From: Strix aluco
Taxonomy: Eukaryota; Chordata; Aves; Strigiformes; Strigidae
Reading direction: 5' to 3'
DNA: 64,000 bases
Assembly (NCBI RefSeq): GCF_031877795.1
Contig: NC_133971.1
Coordinates: 60,086,463 to 60,150,462, forward strand
Position 1 is the first letter of the stretch. Each line of letters starts with the position of its first letter. The notes under the pieces are model-generated. The model was not told the DNA's origin, ran no database searches, and worked only from the letters and a program-made list of their open reading frames with translations. A program made the position numbers and the translations under genes. Positions 50,220 to 62,700 of this stretch are shown in pieces.

Positions 50220-50872
50220 CAGACCAGTACAAGTCACATTGTAATGGGTGTCTGCTGTAGGCTGTCTGACCAGGAAAAACAAGTAGCTGAGACCTTTTAC
50301 AGATAGCTAGATATAAGTGGCCTCATGTTTGCAGGCTGTGGTCCTCATGACGTACTTCAACCACACCAACATCTGCTGGAGGGACAACACAGCAAGGCAT
50401 AAGAATCCAGAAGGTTCCTGGAGAGTATCAATGACAACTTCCTGACCCAACTGATAAAGAAGCCTATGAGAAGAGGTGCTCTGCTGGACCTCATATTCAC
50501 AAACAGGGAAGAACTTGCTGAAATTCAAAGGCAACCCTGGCTTCAGTAACCATGACATGGGGACTCCAGAGAGGAGGGAAGAGGGTAAAAAAAATCACAA
50601 CCCTCGACTTCAGGAAAACAGATTTTGGCCTCTCCAGGGATCTGCATGAAAATGCTATGGGAAAGACCCTGGATGGAAGAGGGGTCCAAGAAAACTGGCT
50701 GATATTTGAGGATCACCTCCTCCAAGCTCAAGAGCAGTCCATCCCAGTGATCAAGAATTCAGGCACAAATGCCAGGAGGCCTGCATGGATGAACAAGGAG
50801 CACCTGGAAAAAGTTAAACATGAAAAGGAACCATACGGAAGGTGGAAGCAGGGACAGATAACTTGCAAGTAA
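50220..50872 (+). pseudogene. CR1 ORF2 endonuclease and linker, decayed
   Basis: The endonuclease nicks target DNA to prime reverse transcription. Recognisable pieces are the Met-Gly-Val-Cys-Tyr-Arg-type block (about 50240), the Phe-Asn-His-Thr-Asn-Ile-Cys-Trp block (about 50355) where Gly-Asp is replaced before Phe-Asn, and the Asn-His-Asp-Met block (about 50550). The linker 50552-50872 is still open for 106 codons and contains a Trp-rich stretch and Arg-Arg-Pro-Ala-Trp-Met. Several stops and frameshifts make it non-functional. Confidence 0.75.
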
Positions 50873-50999
50873 CACAGAGACACTGTCCAAGCATATAGAG
50901 ATGTAGTTAGAAAAGCCAAAACCCACCTGGAATTGAATCTGGCAAGAGTTGACAAATGCAACAAGAAGGGCTTCTATACAAGTACAGGAATGGGAAAAG

Positions 51000-52505
51000 A
51001 ATACTGGGGAAAATGTGTTCCCACTGCTAAAGGCAGCAGGGGACCTGGTGATACAAAACATGGAAAATGCTGAGGTACTGAATACCTTCTTCATCCCAGT
51101 CTTTGCTAGTAAGACTGTTGTTCAGAAATCTAAGCACTCACAAACCCAGAGAAAGTAGACAGCAAGGAGGACCCACCCCTGGTGGAAGAGGATCAGGTTA
51201 GAGAATACTTAAGCAAACTGGACATACGTTAAGTTCATGGGCCCTGATGGGATGCACCCATAAATACTGAGGTAGCTGCCTGATGTCATTGTAAGGGCAC
51301 ACTCAGTCTTTGAATGATCATGGGAATTAAGAAAGGTGTCTGAGGACTGCAAGAAAGCAACTGTCACTCCTATCTTCCAAAAGGAAGACCCAGGAAACAA
51401 CAGGTCAGTCAGCCTCACCTCGATCTGTGGGAAGGTGATGGAACAACTATTCCTGGAAACCACTTCCAGGCTCACGAAGGACAAGATGATCAGGAGTAGT
51501 CAGCATGGATTCACCAAAGGTAAGTCATGCTTGACCAACATGATAATCTTCTACAATGAAGTGGCTGGTCTAGTAGATGAGGGGACACCAGTGGATATAG
51601 CTTACCTAGACTGCAGTAAGGTTTTTTGACACTGTCCCCCATAAGATCCTCACAGAGAAGCTAATAAGTGTGGGCTGGAAAAGCAGATGGTGAGGGGGAT
51701 TGAAAACTATCTTAATGGTCAAGTCCAGAGGGTGTTGAACAGTGGTACAAAGTCTAGTTGGAGGCCAGTGACTAGTGCTGCAGGGATCAACACAGGGTCC
51801 AATACTGTTCAACATTTTTGTTAATGACCTGGATGATGCGGCAGAGTATGCCCTCAACAAGTTTGCTTATCATACAAAACAGAAGGAGAAGCTGATACAC
51901 CAGAAGACTGTGCTGCCATTCAGAGGGACCTCAACAGGCTATAGAAATGAGACAACAGGAATCTCAAGAAATTTAACAAAGGGAAGTGCAAAGGCCTGCA
52001 CCTGGGGAGGAACAACCCTATGCAGTAGTACACACTGGGGGCAACCCAGCCAGAAAGCAGCTTTGCAGAAAAGGACCTGGGGGTCCTGGTGGACACCAAG
52101 TTCTTATGAGCCAGTGATGTCCCTTTGCAGCAGAGGCCACTGGTATCCTGGGCTGAATTAGGAGGAGTGTTGCCAGCAAGTCGAGGGATCCTTGCCCTCT
52201 ATCCAGCACTGGTGAGGCCACACCTGGAGTACTGGGTCCAGTTCTGAGTTCTCCACTACAAGAGAGATATGGAGATACTGGAAAGAGTCGTGAAGGGCCA
52301 TAAGATGATGAAGGACCTGGAACATTTCTCCTATGAGGAAAGGCTGAGAGAGCTGGGATTGTTTAGCCTAGAGAAGAGAAGGCTCAGGGAAGATCTTATC
52401 AAAGTATATAAATACCTGCAAAGGGAGGCTGCCTCATGGTGCCCAGTGACAGTACAAGAGGCAACGGGCACAAACAAACATGGGACTCTGAACATCAGGA
52501 AATAG
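51000..52505 (+). pseudogene. CR1 ORF2 reverse transcriptase and C-terminus, decayed
   Basis: RT blocks are visible in pieces. The 51336-51629 frame holds Arg-Ser-Val-Ser-Leu-Thr-Ser, the Gly-Phe-Thr-Lys-Gly-Lys-Ser-Cys block and the first catalytic Asp as Tyr-Leu-Asp-Cys-Ser-Lys-Val-Phe. A six-T run near 51623 shifts the frame. In the 51775 frame the catalytic Asp-Asp pair is replaced by Tyr-His (about 51860-51875). The C-terminal piece (52269-52505) keeps the Arg-Glu-Leu-Gly-Leu-Phe-Ser-Leu-Glu-Lys block. The enzyme is dead. Confidence 0.82.
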
Positions 52506-53393
52506 ATCTTTACTGAAGAATGGCTGAGCACTGGCACAGGTTGCCCAGAGAGTCTGTGGAGTCTCCATCCTTGAAGATAATCAAAGCCATCTGAATATGG
52601 TCCTCAGCAAGAGGCTGCAGGTGGCCCTGCCAGAGCAGGGGGATCAGACAAGATGACTTTCAGAGGTCCCATCCAACCTCAACCATTCTCTGACTTTGTG
52701 AAGTAGGTATGAGAAGGAAAGGAAAGGAGCAAGAGGGAAAGAGGGGCACAGGGCATAAAAAGCAACTGAGAGAGAAAAAGGCAGAAGGAACGAGTAAGAG
52801 GGAAAGGAAGCGAGTGTCGAAAGGAGCAATCAAGATTGAAAGACAGGAATAGGAAAAGGTAGCTAGAGGGGGAAGGAGTGAACAAGAATGGAAGAGAGGC
52901 AGAGGAAGAAGAAAGCAAGAGAGGAAAAGTGATCAGGACAGGGAAGAAAAGAAGGATAGAAAGCGAAGAGACAGAGGGAAAGAGTGAGAGAGTGGAAGGA
53001 AGACAGCAATTGAGAGGGAAAGAGATAATAAGAGAAAGAGGCCAAGGAAGTGGGAAGGCAGAAATGGATGTAAAACAAAATCAGTGGGAAAGATGGTGGG
53101 AAAGTGAGATGCAAGAGGGAGTGAGTGGGAAAGAGAGGGACACAGAGGCAGAAGGAAAAAGACAAAGATCACAGCAGGGACAGGGAGTGAGAGGGAAATA
53201 TTGTGAGGGGGAGAGGAAGGTGGAAAGTGAGTGCAAGCAAAGAAAAGCATGAGACAAAGACAGCAAATAGGGAAAGAGAGAAAATAAAGGAAAGAGAGGG
53301 GAAAGCAAGCAAAAGATGGAAAGAAAGATGGAAAAGCAAGCAAGAGGGCAAGAGCAAGAACAAAAGGGAATGAGTGAGAGACAAGGAGAGAGA

Positions 53394-53514
53394 CCTTGTT
53401 TTCCCATGACTTTTCTCATGTTTGCCCTTCTGATTCTCTCCCCTATCCCACTGGGAGGGGAGCAAGCAAATGGCTGTGTGGTGCTTGACTGCAGACTGGG
53501 GTTAATCCACAACA
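53394..53514 (+). mobile_element. Truncated ERV LTR (3' end) inside the array
   Basis: About 120 bp of non-purine-biased sequence. It includes CTTTTCTCATGTTTGCCC, GATTCTCTCCCCTATCCC, ACTGGGAGGGGAGC and the terminus GGTTAATCCACAACA. I recognise it as the U5 end of a common avian ERV LTR family. The U3 and R parts are missing. Array units resume directly after the terminal CA. Confidence 0.75.
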
Positions 53515-56500
53515 GAGGGAAAGTGCATGAGATAGCAAAAGCCTATACACAAGAGACAGGAAAAGAAGGATTACAGAGACTGAAACATGCAAAAGAGAGA
53601 AAGTATAAGCAGTTAAGAAGGAAAGCACACAACAGATATGAAAATGGCATGCACAAGGGAGGAAAAACATGCACTGGAGGCACAGCATGTGAGAAAGGGA
53701 AAGAATGCAAGAAAAAGCATGAAAAAGTGTGACAGAGAGGGGGCGGGAAGAGAGCACAAGAAGGGAAATTGCACAGGAGAGACACAAAAAACCCAGCACA
53801 GCAAGAAACAGCATGCAAGAGAGAGAACATGCACAAGAGAGAGGGGAAGCTCTCACAGACAAGAAACAGGGAATAAGCATGACAGAAGGAGGAAAAGGGC
53901 ACAACAGAGAGGGAGCACAAGAAGGAGGGAAAGAAGTGCATGCAAGAGCAAGGGACAAGTGTGCATGTGAGACAGAGAGCAAATGCCTGAGATTAAAGGA
54001 AAGAGTGCACAAGAGAAGGAAGCTACACAGAAATTATAAGAAAAGCAGACACATGAGAGAGAGGTAAAGACAGAGCATGCATGAGAGAAGGGGAAAGCAT
54101 GCAAGACAGAAAATGTATGCAAGAGGTAAACATGAGATACAGGGAAAGCCTGAGGCAGAGGAAGTGTGTAAGACAGGAGGGGAAAGTGAGAGTGTAGCAA
54201 AAGAAAATGCAAGGCAGACAAAGCACAACTAAAAGAGAGAACAGCATATGTAAAACATGTGAAGTGCAGGGGAAAGTGCAGAGCAGGAAAGCAGGCAAGG
54301 GAGAAACGGAAAGTATGACAAGACAAACAGAAAGCACTTGTGAGGAAGCATGTGATGGAGAAAGGGTAAATGTGCCTAAGAAAGCAAGGAAGAAAGACAG
54401 GAAAAGTGCATCCATGAGGGAGGGATGGTGAAAGAGAGAGGACATATACCAGGGAAGAAAGGAAAGCACACACAATAAAGGCACAGTGCATGACAGAGAA
54501 GTAATGCAGAAGAGAGAACGGCACAGAGAAATCAGGAAGAATTGGAAAGTGTGAAGAGTGTCCCAGAGAGAGAGGAACAGATGCACGGGACAGTGGTAAA
54601 GCATTATAAAAGAGGGAAGGAAACCTTACACAATAGGGAGGAAGAGAAAGCATGTGAAAGGGAGTGAAAGAGCATGAGAGAGACAAGTTCAACCAAGAAG
54701 GGAAGTATTTGAGAGGGAAGGTAGGCACAAGAGGGAAACATTGTAAATGAGAGAGCTCAAGAGAGCATGAAAGTGAGAGACATTCACAGCAGGGGCAAGG
54801 AAAGCTTGGGTAAACAAGAGGGAAAATGCATACAAGAAAGTGAAAGGACATATGAAAGAGAGAGGGAACACGCATGATAGAGCAGTAAACTGTGACTGAG
54901 AGAAAGAGAGGAAAAGCATGCCAAAGACAGAAAAGAAAAGCAAAGGGGCAGGGGGGAAGTGCACATATGGGAAAGTGAGAGAGAGAGAGGGAGTATGCAC
55001 AAGAGGGGGGAAAGGTGCAACAGAAAGAGCAAGGGAAAGGTGCCAGAGAGGGAAAAGGCATGCTAAAAGAGATGAAAGATATGAGAGAGGGAATGGATAG
55101 ACAAAATAAGAGATGTTCATTAGAGACGACATTCGCACATGGAAGAGGGAAAGCATGTGACAGAACAGGAAAGTGCACAGGTGAGAGGGAAAGCATGCAA
55201 GACAGCATGAGGGAGGAAGGAAAAGGGTTGCATGAGGGAGGGAAAGTGCCCAAGAGAGGGAAAGGATAAACAAGAAAGACAGAGGGAAAGTACAACCAGT
55301 AGAGAGGGACAGTGCAAGACAGTGAGAGGGGGGAAACATGCGAGAGAGGAAAAGCACATGCTAAAGAGGGGAAACACAACAGAGAGAGTGAAGGAAAGCA
55401 TGCGAGGGAAAATTTGAGAGAGAAGGGAAAAACAACAGAGTGTGAGGGAAAGAGAAAGGGAAAGCATATTCACACACACAATAAAAGTGTACAAGAAAGA
55501 GCAAGGAAAACTGCAATAGACAAAAGAAAAAGCACATGCAAAAAAGTGAAAGCATGCATGAGAGGGAAAGCATGCTAGAAACTGAGAGCATGCACAAAGA
55601 GGAAAGTGTGAGAAAAGGAGAGGGACAGAAGGGTGAAAGAGGGACAGAAAACATGAGCAAGAGAGGAGAAGGGGGGAAGTGAAAGCAAGTGAAAGGGGGA
55701 GGAAAAGAGAGACAGTATGCATGAGAGAGGCAAAGTACAAGCAAGAGAGACTGGGAGACTGTTCAACAGAAACTACATGTGGTAAAGGAAGAGCATTAAA
55801 GGCAGTGAAGTATAGAAGAGAAACCAAATGTGTGAGGCAACCCCCAAGAAAAGGAAAAATTGAGAGAGAGAAAGGGCACATAAGAGAAGAAAAGGTGCAG
55901 TAGAGATAGGGAAGAACATATGCAGACAGGTAGGAGACAAGAAAAGCATGCTATAAAGGGAAGCCATGTGAGGAAAGCATGAGAAAGCATGCAGGAAAGC
56001 AAGAGAGGGAAGTGTGTGAGAGAAAGAGAGGGAAAGGGTGTGAGAGATAAAGGGGAGGCAAGAACAAGAGAGGCTAAGCACAAGCATTGGTGAGAGGAAA
56101 AGTGCCCAAGGTAGGGGGGAGGGACAAAAACTGCACAAGAGGGAGAGAGGGAATGTGTGAGAGATACGGAGGGAAAAGCATGTGCACAGAGAGAAGGAAT
56201 TGTTATGTGAGGAATGAGAAGTAAACCATACAAGTGAGTGAGAGAGAAAGCATATACAGTAGAGGTAAAGTGCACATAGGATGAGAAGCACATGCAAGAC
56301 AGGGAAACTGCATGCATTCAAGAGGGAAGGAACGCACACATACAGGAGTAGGAAAGTGTCAGAGAAAGATGCACTGGAGAGAAGGCAGAAGAAAGGGAAA
56401 GTGCATGAGATGGGATGCACAAATGAGAATAGTGTATGAGTGAAAGCACAGGAGACAGGGCAAATGTGACAGAGAGGCTGCAGAAGTAAGACAGAGAAAG

Positions 56501-57374
56501 TGTGAGAGAGGGCAAGTGTGCAAGCGAAATCAAGCATGCCAGGTTGCACATAACAGCATGCACAAGACAAGAAAAGCATAAGATGGAGAAACTGAGACAG
56601 AAAGGATGTAACAGCATGAATACGAGTCAAAAAGTTTGTAAGACAGAGAGGAAAAGCTTATTCTAGGGAGGCAAAAAGTGTGCAAGAGAAGCAAAAACCA
56701 TGCAGTAGAGGCAACAAGCATGCCAGAGACACTAAGTACGTGCAAGACAGGGGGAGTGCTTGTGAGAGAGGTCGTGTCCAAGAAAGGGAAATATGCAAAA
56801 GAGGGAACATGAGACAGACAGAGAAAGGGAGGGTGACAGATAAGAGAATAAAAGTGTAGTTATGTGGAAATTAATAGAAAGGGAGAGAGACAGTGAGCAT
56901 GAAAGAAATGTAGGGGCAGTGAGAGAAAGAGAAAGAGATAAGGAGATGTAGGAACAATGAGACAGAGAGAGGGGTGGGGAGCAAGATAGTGAGAATGAAA
57001 GGAACAGTGCAGCAGAGGGAGAGCAGTAGGGGCAGTGAGAGGGAAAGAGAGGAAGAAAAAGAACAGGAGGGACAGTGGGAGAGAAAGAGTTGAGTGGGAC
57101 AGACAGCAAGAGTGGGGTGGGATGGGAAGGGGGGAGAGGGAGAGGGAGAGAGGAAGAAGGGACAGCACACAAGAGGAAGGAACAGCAAGGGCAGAGAGAG
57201 AGGCAAGACAAAGGGACAGGGAAGGGGCAACAGCAAGAAAGATGGGGCCATAAGACAGAGACACAGAGGGACAGCAAGAGACACAGAGGAACAACTAGAG
57301 AGGCAGAAGGACAGTGTGGGAGGGAAAGGCAGTGAGTGAGATTGATGGGGACAGCGAGAGTGCGACAGAGTGAT

Positions 57375-57394
57375 GGGGGGGGGGGGGGGGGGGG
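57375..57394 (+). repeat. Poly(G) run, 20 bases
   Basis: Twenty consecutive G on the plus strand. It can fold as a G-quadruplex. Homopolymers this long are also typical places for sequencing length errors. Confidence 0.9.
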
Positions 57395-57612
57395 AAGAAA
57401 TGGGGACAGCAAGGGGGAGCAGTCCACAGGGGGACAGCCAAAGAGAGAGGGAAGGTCAGAACAGAAGCGGTGGGTGGGGACTGATGGGGGGACCCAGAGG
57501 GCCAGCCAAAGCAGGAGGAGAAGGGGGGGATAGCCAGAGAGAGAGGGAGAGAGGAACAAAGGGCAGGAAGAAGGCAGTGAGAGGGAAGAGTGAGGAGTGG
57601 AGGGACTACAAG

Positions 57613-57673
57613 AGGGAGGGAGGGAGGGAGGGAGGGAGGGAGGGAGGGAGGGAGGGAGGGAGGGAGGGAGGGA
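57613..57673 (+). repeat. (GGGA)n microsatellite, about 15 units
   Basis: About 61 bases of uninterrupted GGGA/AGGG tetranucleotides. Every four units can supply a G-quadruplex, and the polypurine tract could also form a triplex. Confidence 0.95.
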
Positions 57674-59318
57674 CCACATGAGAGACAGACAGATAGGGAG
57701 GACAGGCACTATGTGAGAATGACAGAAACTGTGTATGACAGACAGTGCAAAAGTGTGTGAGAAAGAGAGGGAAAGTTTGCCAGTGGGGGAGGAAAATGGG
57801 GGAAAACAAGGGTGGGAGACAGAAGGGAAGCAAGACAGAGAGAGTGTTGGGGAGAGAGGAAATGGGGGGGTGTTTGAGAGGGAAAGTGAGGGGGCAGCAA
57901 GACAAACAAAATGAGGGACTGAAAGACGGGGGTGGGGAGAGAGAGAGGACTAGCAAGTAAGACAGTGAGATAATGAGTGCTAGTGAGCAAGGGACACAGG
58001 AGAAGCACAAGTAAGAGACTGAAAGAATGTGCATGGTCAAGTGCAAGTGAGAGATAGGAAAGCATGCAAGAGAGGGATAAAACTGCAAAAGAGCAAAGCG
58101 AGGGAGAATGAGAGAGGAAAGAGCATGAAGAAGATGGGAGAAGAGAGTGGGGGAAGTATGTGAAAGAGGTCAGGAAAGCATGTTAGAGAGTGGGGAAAGT
58201 GCATTCCACGGCAGGGGAAAGCACCTTCTGAGATAGGGAAGTGAGGGGGAAAGTAAAAGCAAGAGAGGGAGATGGGGGTGGGGGGGTGGGGCGGCAAGGA
58301 GGCAGGGAAGAGAGGGCAGAAAAAGTCAGAGAGAGGACAAGAGAGAGAGACAAGGAGGGTATGAGGGAGGAACATCAAGAGGAATTGTTGGGGAGTAAGA
58401 ACACAGCAGGGGAGAGGGAATCTGAGACAAGGGACAGCAGCGGTGAGGAAACAGGACAGAGAGGTGTTGTGAGCAAGAGACTGAAAGTATGAGTAAAAGG
58501 GAAAGTGCAAGCATGAGAGGAAAAGCATGTGAGGGATGGAAAGCATGCAAGAAGTGGAAGGAAACCAAAAGAGGAAGGCAAGAGAGAATGACAGAGGGAA
58601 GAGCATGAGAAAGATGTGAGTGAGGGAAAGTGCATGAGAGAACTGTAAAACATACAAGAGAGCTGGAAAGCACAGAGGGTCGGAAGGCTCAGGGAGAGAC
58701 TGGAAGAGAGAGGGGGCAAAGGACCAAGGGGATGGTGTGAGAAAGCTCATTAGAGACAGGAAAAGTGCAAGGGGAGGGGGGGGCAGGGTTTGAGACAGTG
58801 GAGAAAACTTAGGGGATTAAGAGAAAGATGGATCAAGTGAGAAAAGGAAGTGCTAGAGGAACCACATTCAAGAGTGGCAAGGTGGGTGACAGATGGAGTT
58901 TGTGAGGGAAAGAGGAAAAGGGGACAGCAGAGAGAGGAAAAGCATGTGACTGAGGGGGGAAGTGTGTGAGAAAGGGAAAGCAACAGAGAATGTGTGTCTG
59001 AGACTGGGAAAGCAAGGGACAGGGAGAGAGAGGGGGAAACGAGGTAGAGACAGGGAGAGATGGGCATGAAGGGGAAGAGAAAGAGGAGCAGGAACAGGAA
59101 ACAAGAGGGAAAACAAAAGGAAGGGAAAGCAAGAGTGGGGATAAAGCAAGAGGGACAGCATGAGAGAGAGGGAGGAAAAGGGCACAAAAAACTGATCATG
59201 GGACTGAGAGAGAAAGTGCAAGCACAAGAGAGGAAAATTGTGTGCCTGGAAAAGTATGCAAGAGAGCAGGACAGCAGAAGAGCAAAGTGACACAGAGAGT
59301 ATGTACAAGAGAAAGAAG

Positions 59319-59336
59319 ACACACACACACACACAG
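59319..59336. repeat. (AC)n microsatellite next to CR1 tail
   Basis: About eight AC units directly before the CR1 AGAATCAC repeats. It probably arose from slippage at the CR1 3' end. Confidence 0.8.
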
Positions 59337-59758
59337 AATCACACACAGAATCATTCAGGTTGGAAAAGACCCTTGGGATCATCGAGTCCAACCATCAGCC
59401 CTACTCTACAAAGTTCTCCCCTACACCATATCCCCCAACATCTCATCTAAACCACCCTTAAACACATCCAGGGATGGTGACTCCACCACCTCCCTGGGCA
59501 GCCTATTCCACTGTCTGACCACTCTTTCTGTGAAAATTTTTTTTCCTAATGTCCAGTCTAAACCTCCCCTGTTGCAGTTTAAAGCCATTCCCTCTTGTTC
59601 TGTCGCTAATTACCTGTGAGAAGAGACCAGCACCAACCTCTCTACAATGTCCTTTCAGGCAGCTGTAGAGAGTGATGAGGTCTCCCCTCAGCCTTCTCTT
59701 CCTCAAACTAAACAGTCCCAGCTCCTTCAATCGCTCCTCATAGGATTTATTCTCCAGG
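59331..59758 (-). mobile_element. CR1 LINE 3' fragment inserted in the array
   Basis: A 5'-truncated CR1 of about 430 bp on the minus strand. The terminal AGAATCAC-type units are at its left end, followed on the plus strand by the GGTTGGAA 3' UTR start and the ORF2 C-terminus. A minus-strand frame includes the [15 protein letters not shown] block and Arg-Thr-Arg-Gly-Asn-Gly. It is well preserved and sits between array units on both sides, so it inserted after the array had formed. Confidence 0.92.
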
Positions 59759-62700
59759 TCAGTGAAGGCACACAAGAGATATATGGAAAGCAAGAGAAGG
59801 GAGCAAAGTGCATCCAGGAGAAAGGGCATATGACAGACTGAAACATACAAAGAGAGAGGGAAAGCTAAAGAAAGTGTGAAGGATAGCAAGTAGGAGGACA
59901 GAGAGCAAGAGAGAGGGAGGTAGCAAGCTAGAACGGGAAAGCATTAGCAAGAAACTGAAGGCCTAAGTGTGAAGGAAAGAGCATGCAAGACAGAGGAAAA
60001 GTGTGGGAAAGGTGGGAAAGCATGTGAAAGGAAGTTAGCAAGAGAGGAAGAGACAACATAAAAGAAAAAGGGAACCAGTAAAGTACAAGGGAAGGGAAGG
60101 ACGGCATATGTGAGAGAGTACAAATTGCATGTCTGACAAAAAACACATGACAGAGAGGCAAACTGCATGACAGAAGAGGGAAAATGTGTGTGAGAGAGGA
60201 AAAGTGCATGAGGCAGAGCTGTGGAAAGTGTGTGAGAAAGAGCAAGGAGGGGAAGCATGAGAGAGGCAAACCACGTGACAGGCAGGAGAAACACTAGACA
60301 GAGACAGGCATGGTAGGTGAGAGAGAGGCAAACCATATGACAATAAGTGAGAACATGTGTGAGGGAAAGAGTGGAAGTGACAGAGATGAGGGGGGGTGGG
60401 AGTTGAAAGAAGAGAGATGGAAAGGGAAACTGAGGACAGCAAGAAAGAGGGAATTAGCTGAGAGAGGGAAAGAAAGAAAAAAAGAGAGGAAGTGAGAGGA
60501 ATAGCAACAGAGCAGGAAAGAAAGGGAGGAACACTAGTGAAAGACAGAAAGCTTGAGTGAGATGGGAAGTGCAAACAAGAAGGGAAATTTTGAGAGAGAG
60601 AAAGCATGAAGAGAGGGAGAAAGACACAGTAAAGAGGGGTAATAAGACACAGGGAGGGGAGTGCAAGGTAGCTAAAACAGTGAGCAAGGAAAAGAACACG
60701 AGAGATAAGGAAAGCATGGAGAGGCAAAACTCCAGTGAGAGGAAAAGCACATGAGAGACAGAATGCCTGCGAGAGAGGCTGTTGAGAGAGACAGGCATAG
60801 GGTGTGCCAAAGGCAGAGGGCATGATGGAAAGAAGTAAAGGGCATGGGAAGTCTGTGAGAGGGAAAGTGTGTGAGAAAGCATCTGAGCACATAAGAGAAA
60901 AGGGAAGCATCCAAGACTGGAAGGGAATGCAAGGAGGAGGGAGAAAGTACATGAGAGGGGTAAACTGTGAGTGAGACTGAGGGAAAGTAGGTGACAGACA
61001 GAGGCAAGCCATGCGACAGAGACGCAAAGCAAGTAAAAGAGGCAAAGCAGGAGAAAGAGGAAAACCATGTGAGACATGGGAGTAGGAATGTGTGTGAGGG
61101 AGAGGAAAGCAATATGGAGCAAATATATGTCTGAGAGAGACAGAGAGAAAAAGTGTGAGAGAAGATAAGTAGGAGAGGTGGAGAAGAGGGAAAGACAAAG
61201 CAACACAAAGGCAAAGCAAGACACAGCAGGAGATGGAGGGAGGAAAAGCACAAGTAAAAGTGCAAGCAAGAGGAAAAGTACAATCAAAAAATGATAATTG
61301 TGTGAGAGAGGCAGGAAGCACAGAATGCAAGATAAAGACGTTGAAAGGAACAGACACAGAGAGGGAAGCACCTAAGAAAGAATAAACATGCAAGACAGCG
61401 AAAGCATGTAAGAGAGAGCAAACGAGATAGAAGCAAAGTGAATGTAAGAGGGAAAGCACTAAAAAGAGGGAGGTAAAGTGTGTCTGAGAAAGAGGAATAA
61501 CACGTGACAGAGATGCAAAGCAAAAGAGAGAGACATTGCAAATGAAATGACAGAAACGTGAAAGTGTGCAAGAGACAGCGAATATAAGGGTGGCAGCGAA
61601 GGGAGAGAAGCAGTGGGAAGACGGAGGGAGAGGGAGAGAGAAGGAGAGGAAGGCAGAGTGGCATGAGATACAGAGGGGAAGCATGAGAGAGAGAAGACAA
61701 GCACAACTTCAGACACAGAGGGGCGAGATGAGACGGCGGAAGGGTGGACAGAGTGAGGGGAAAGGGAGGGGAAGAGAAATGAGATTCAGAGGGAAAATGA
61801 GAAAAAGAAGGGAATTGAGAAAGAAGGATGGTGAGAGATAGGGATAGCACAAAAGGGGGAGGAAAAGCCCAAGAGAAAAAGCATGAGGAGGGAAAGTACA
61901 AGCAGAAGAGAAAGGGATTGTGTGACAGAGAGAAAGCATGCTACAGAGAGGGGAAGCAAGGGAGAAGCAAGTGCAAGAAGACTCATGCAAGACTGTGAAA
62001 CTACAGGGAGATGTAAAATGCATTTGACAGGGAAAGGGCACCTGAGAGAGAAGGAAGGCCAAGCGAGAAAAAAGCAGGTGACAGAGAAAGTATGCAAGAG
62101 AGGAAAGATTATACTGAGGAAAAGTGGTTCAGAGAGAGGGGGGGCAAATAAGGTGGGGGTAGTGAGAAGGAGAGGTGAAAACAAAAGGGATAGAGGGAAA
62201 ACAGAAGAAAACTAAATCACGAGGGAGAGAGAGAGAAAGGTGTGGGGAAACAGAGGGAGAGAGAGTAAGAGAGTGAAGAGGGGGAAGCAAGAGAAAGACA
62301 GATAGCAAGGGTTAGCAAGGGCTAGCACAAGAAAGGGAGGAAAATCAAGGTACAGAAAAGCATGAGCAAAAGGAAAACTGCGAGCAGGAGAGATGAAAAT
62401 TGTGCAACAGGGAGAAAGCATGCAAGATAAGGAGAGAGAGAATCAGAAAGCAAGATGAAGGGGGGAAGCAAAAGAGAGAGGGAAACAAGAGAAAGAAGTA
62501 ACACACAAGAGTCAAAGCACACAAGAGACAAAAGGAAAGCATGAGAGAGAGTCAAAGCGTGCGTGAGAGTGCAAAAATGCATCAGAGTGGCACAGGGATA
62601 GTGGGGAGCATGCTGAGAGAGAGAGAGAGAGATAATGAGCCACAAAGAGGAGAAAGCACAAGAAGGAGACTGAAAGCATAACTGAGGGAAAGTGCATGTA

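Larger units (their letters stand above)
49690..52698 (+). mobile_element. Long CR1 LINE, decayed, plus strand
   Basis: The most complete CR1 in the window by span. It holds remnants of ORF1 (about 49738-50200), the endonuclease (about 50220-50560), the linker (about 50552-50872), the RT (about 51000-51880), the ORF2 C-terminus (about 52269-52505) and the 3' UTR, ending near 52698 with a degenerate terminal repeat. Many frameshifts and stops break the frames. The purine-rich array begins within a few bases of its 3' end. The start is approximate, because ORF1 similarity fades upstream of 49738. Confidence 0.88.
56870..57720. repeat. Array subdomain with GGGACAG cores
   Basis: Within the purine array the repeat changes here: GCATGC-like cores nearly vanish and GGGACAG, GGGGCAG and GAGAGAGAG runs dominate. 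It also contains the G20 and GGGA tracts. It looks like a separately amplified variant block. Confidence 0.6.

Noticed and set aside
60035..61684. 549-codon open frame on the minus strand
   Set aside because: The minus strand of the purine array is nearly all pyrimidine, so stop codons (TAA, TAG, TGA) are rare. The product is low-complexity Ser, Leu, Phe, Pro and Cys repeats with no domain. Similar frames at 53853-55379, 56732-57709, 55773-56630 and 58037-58750 have the same cause.
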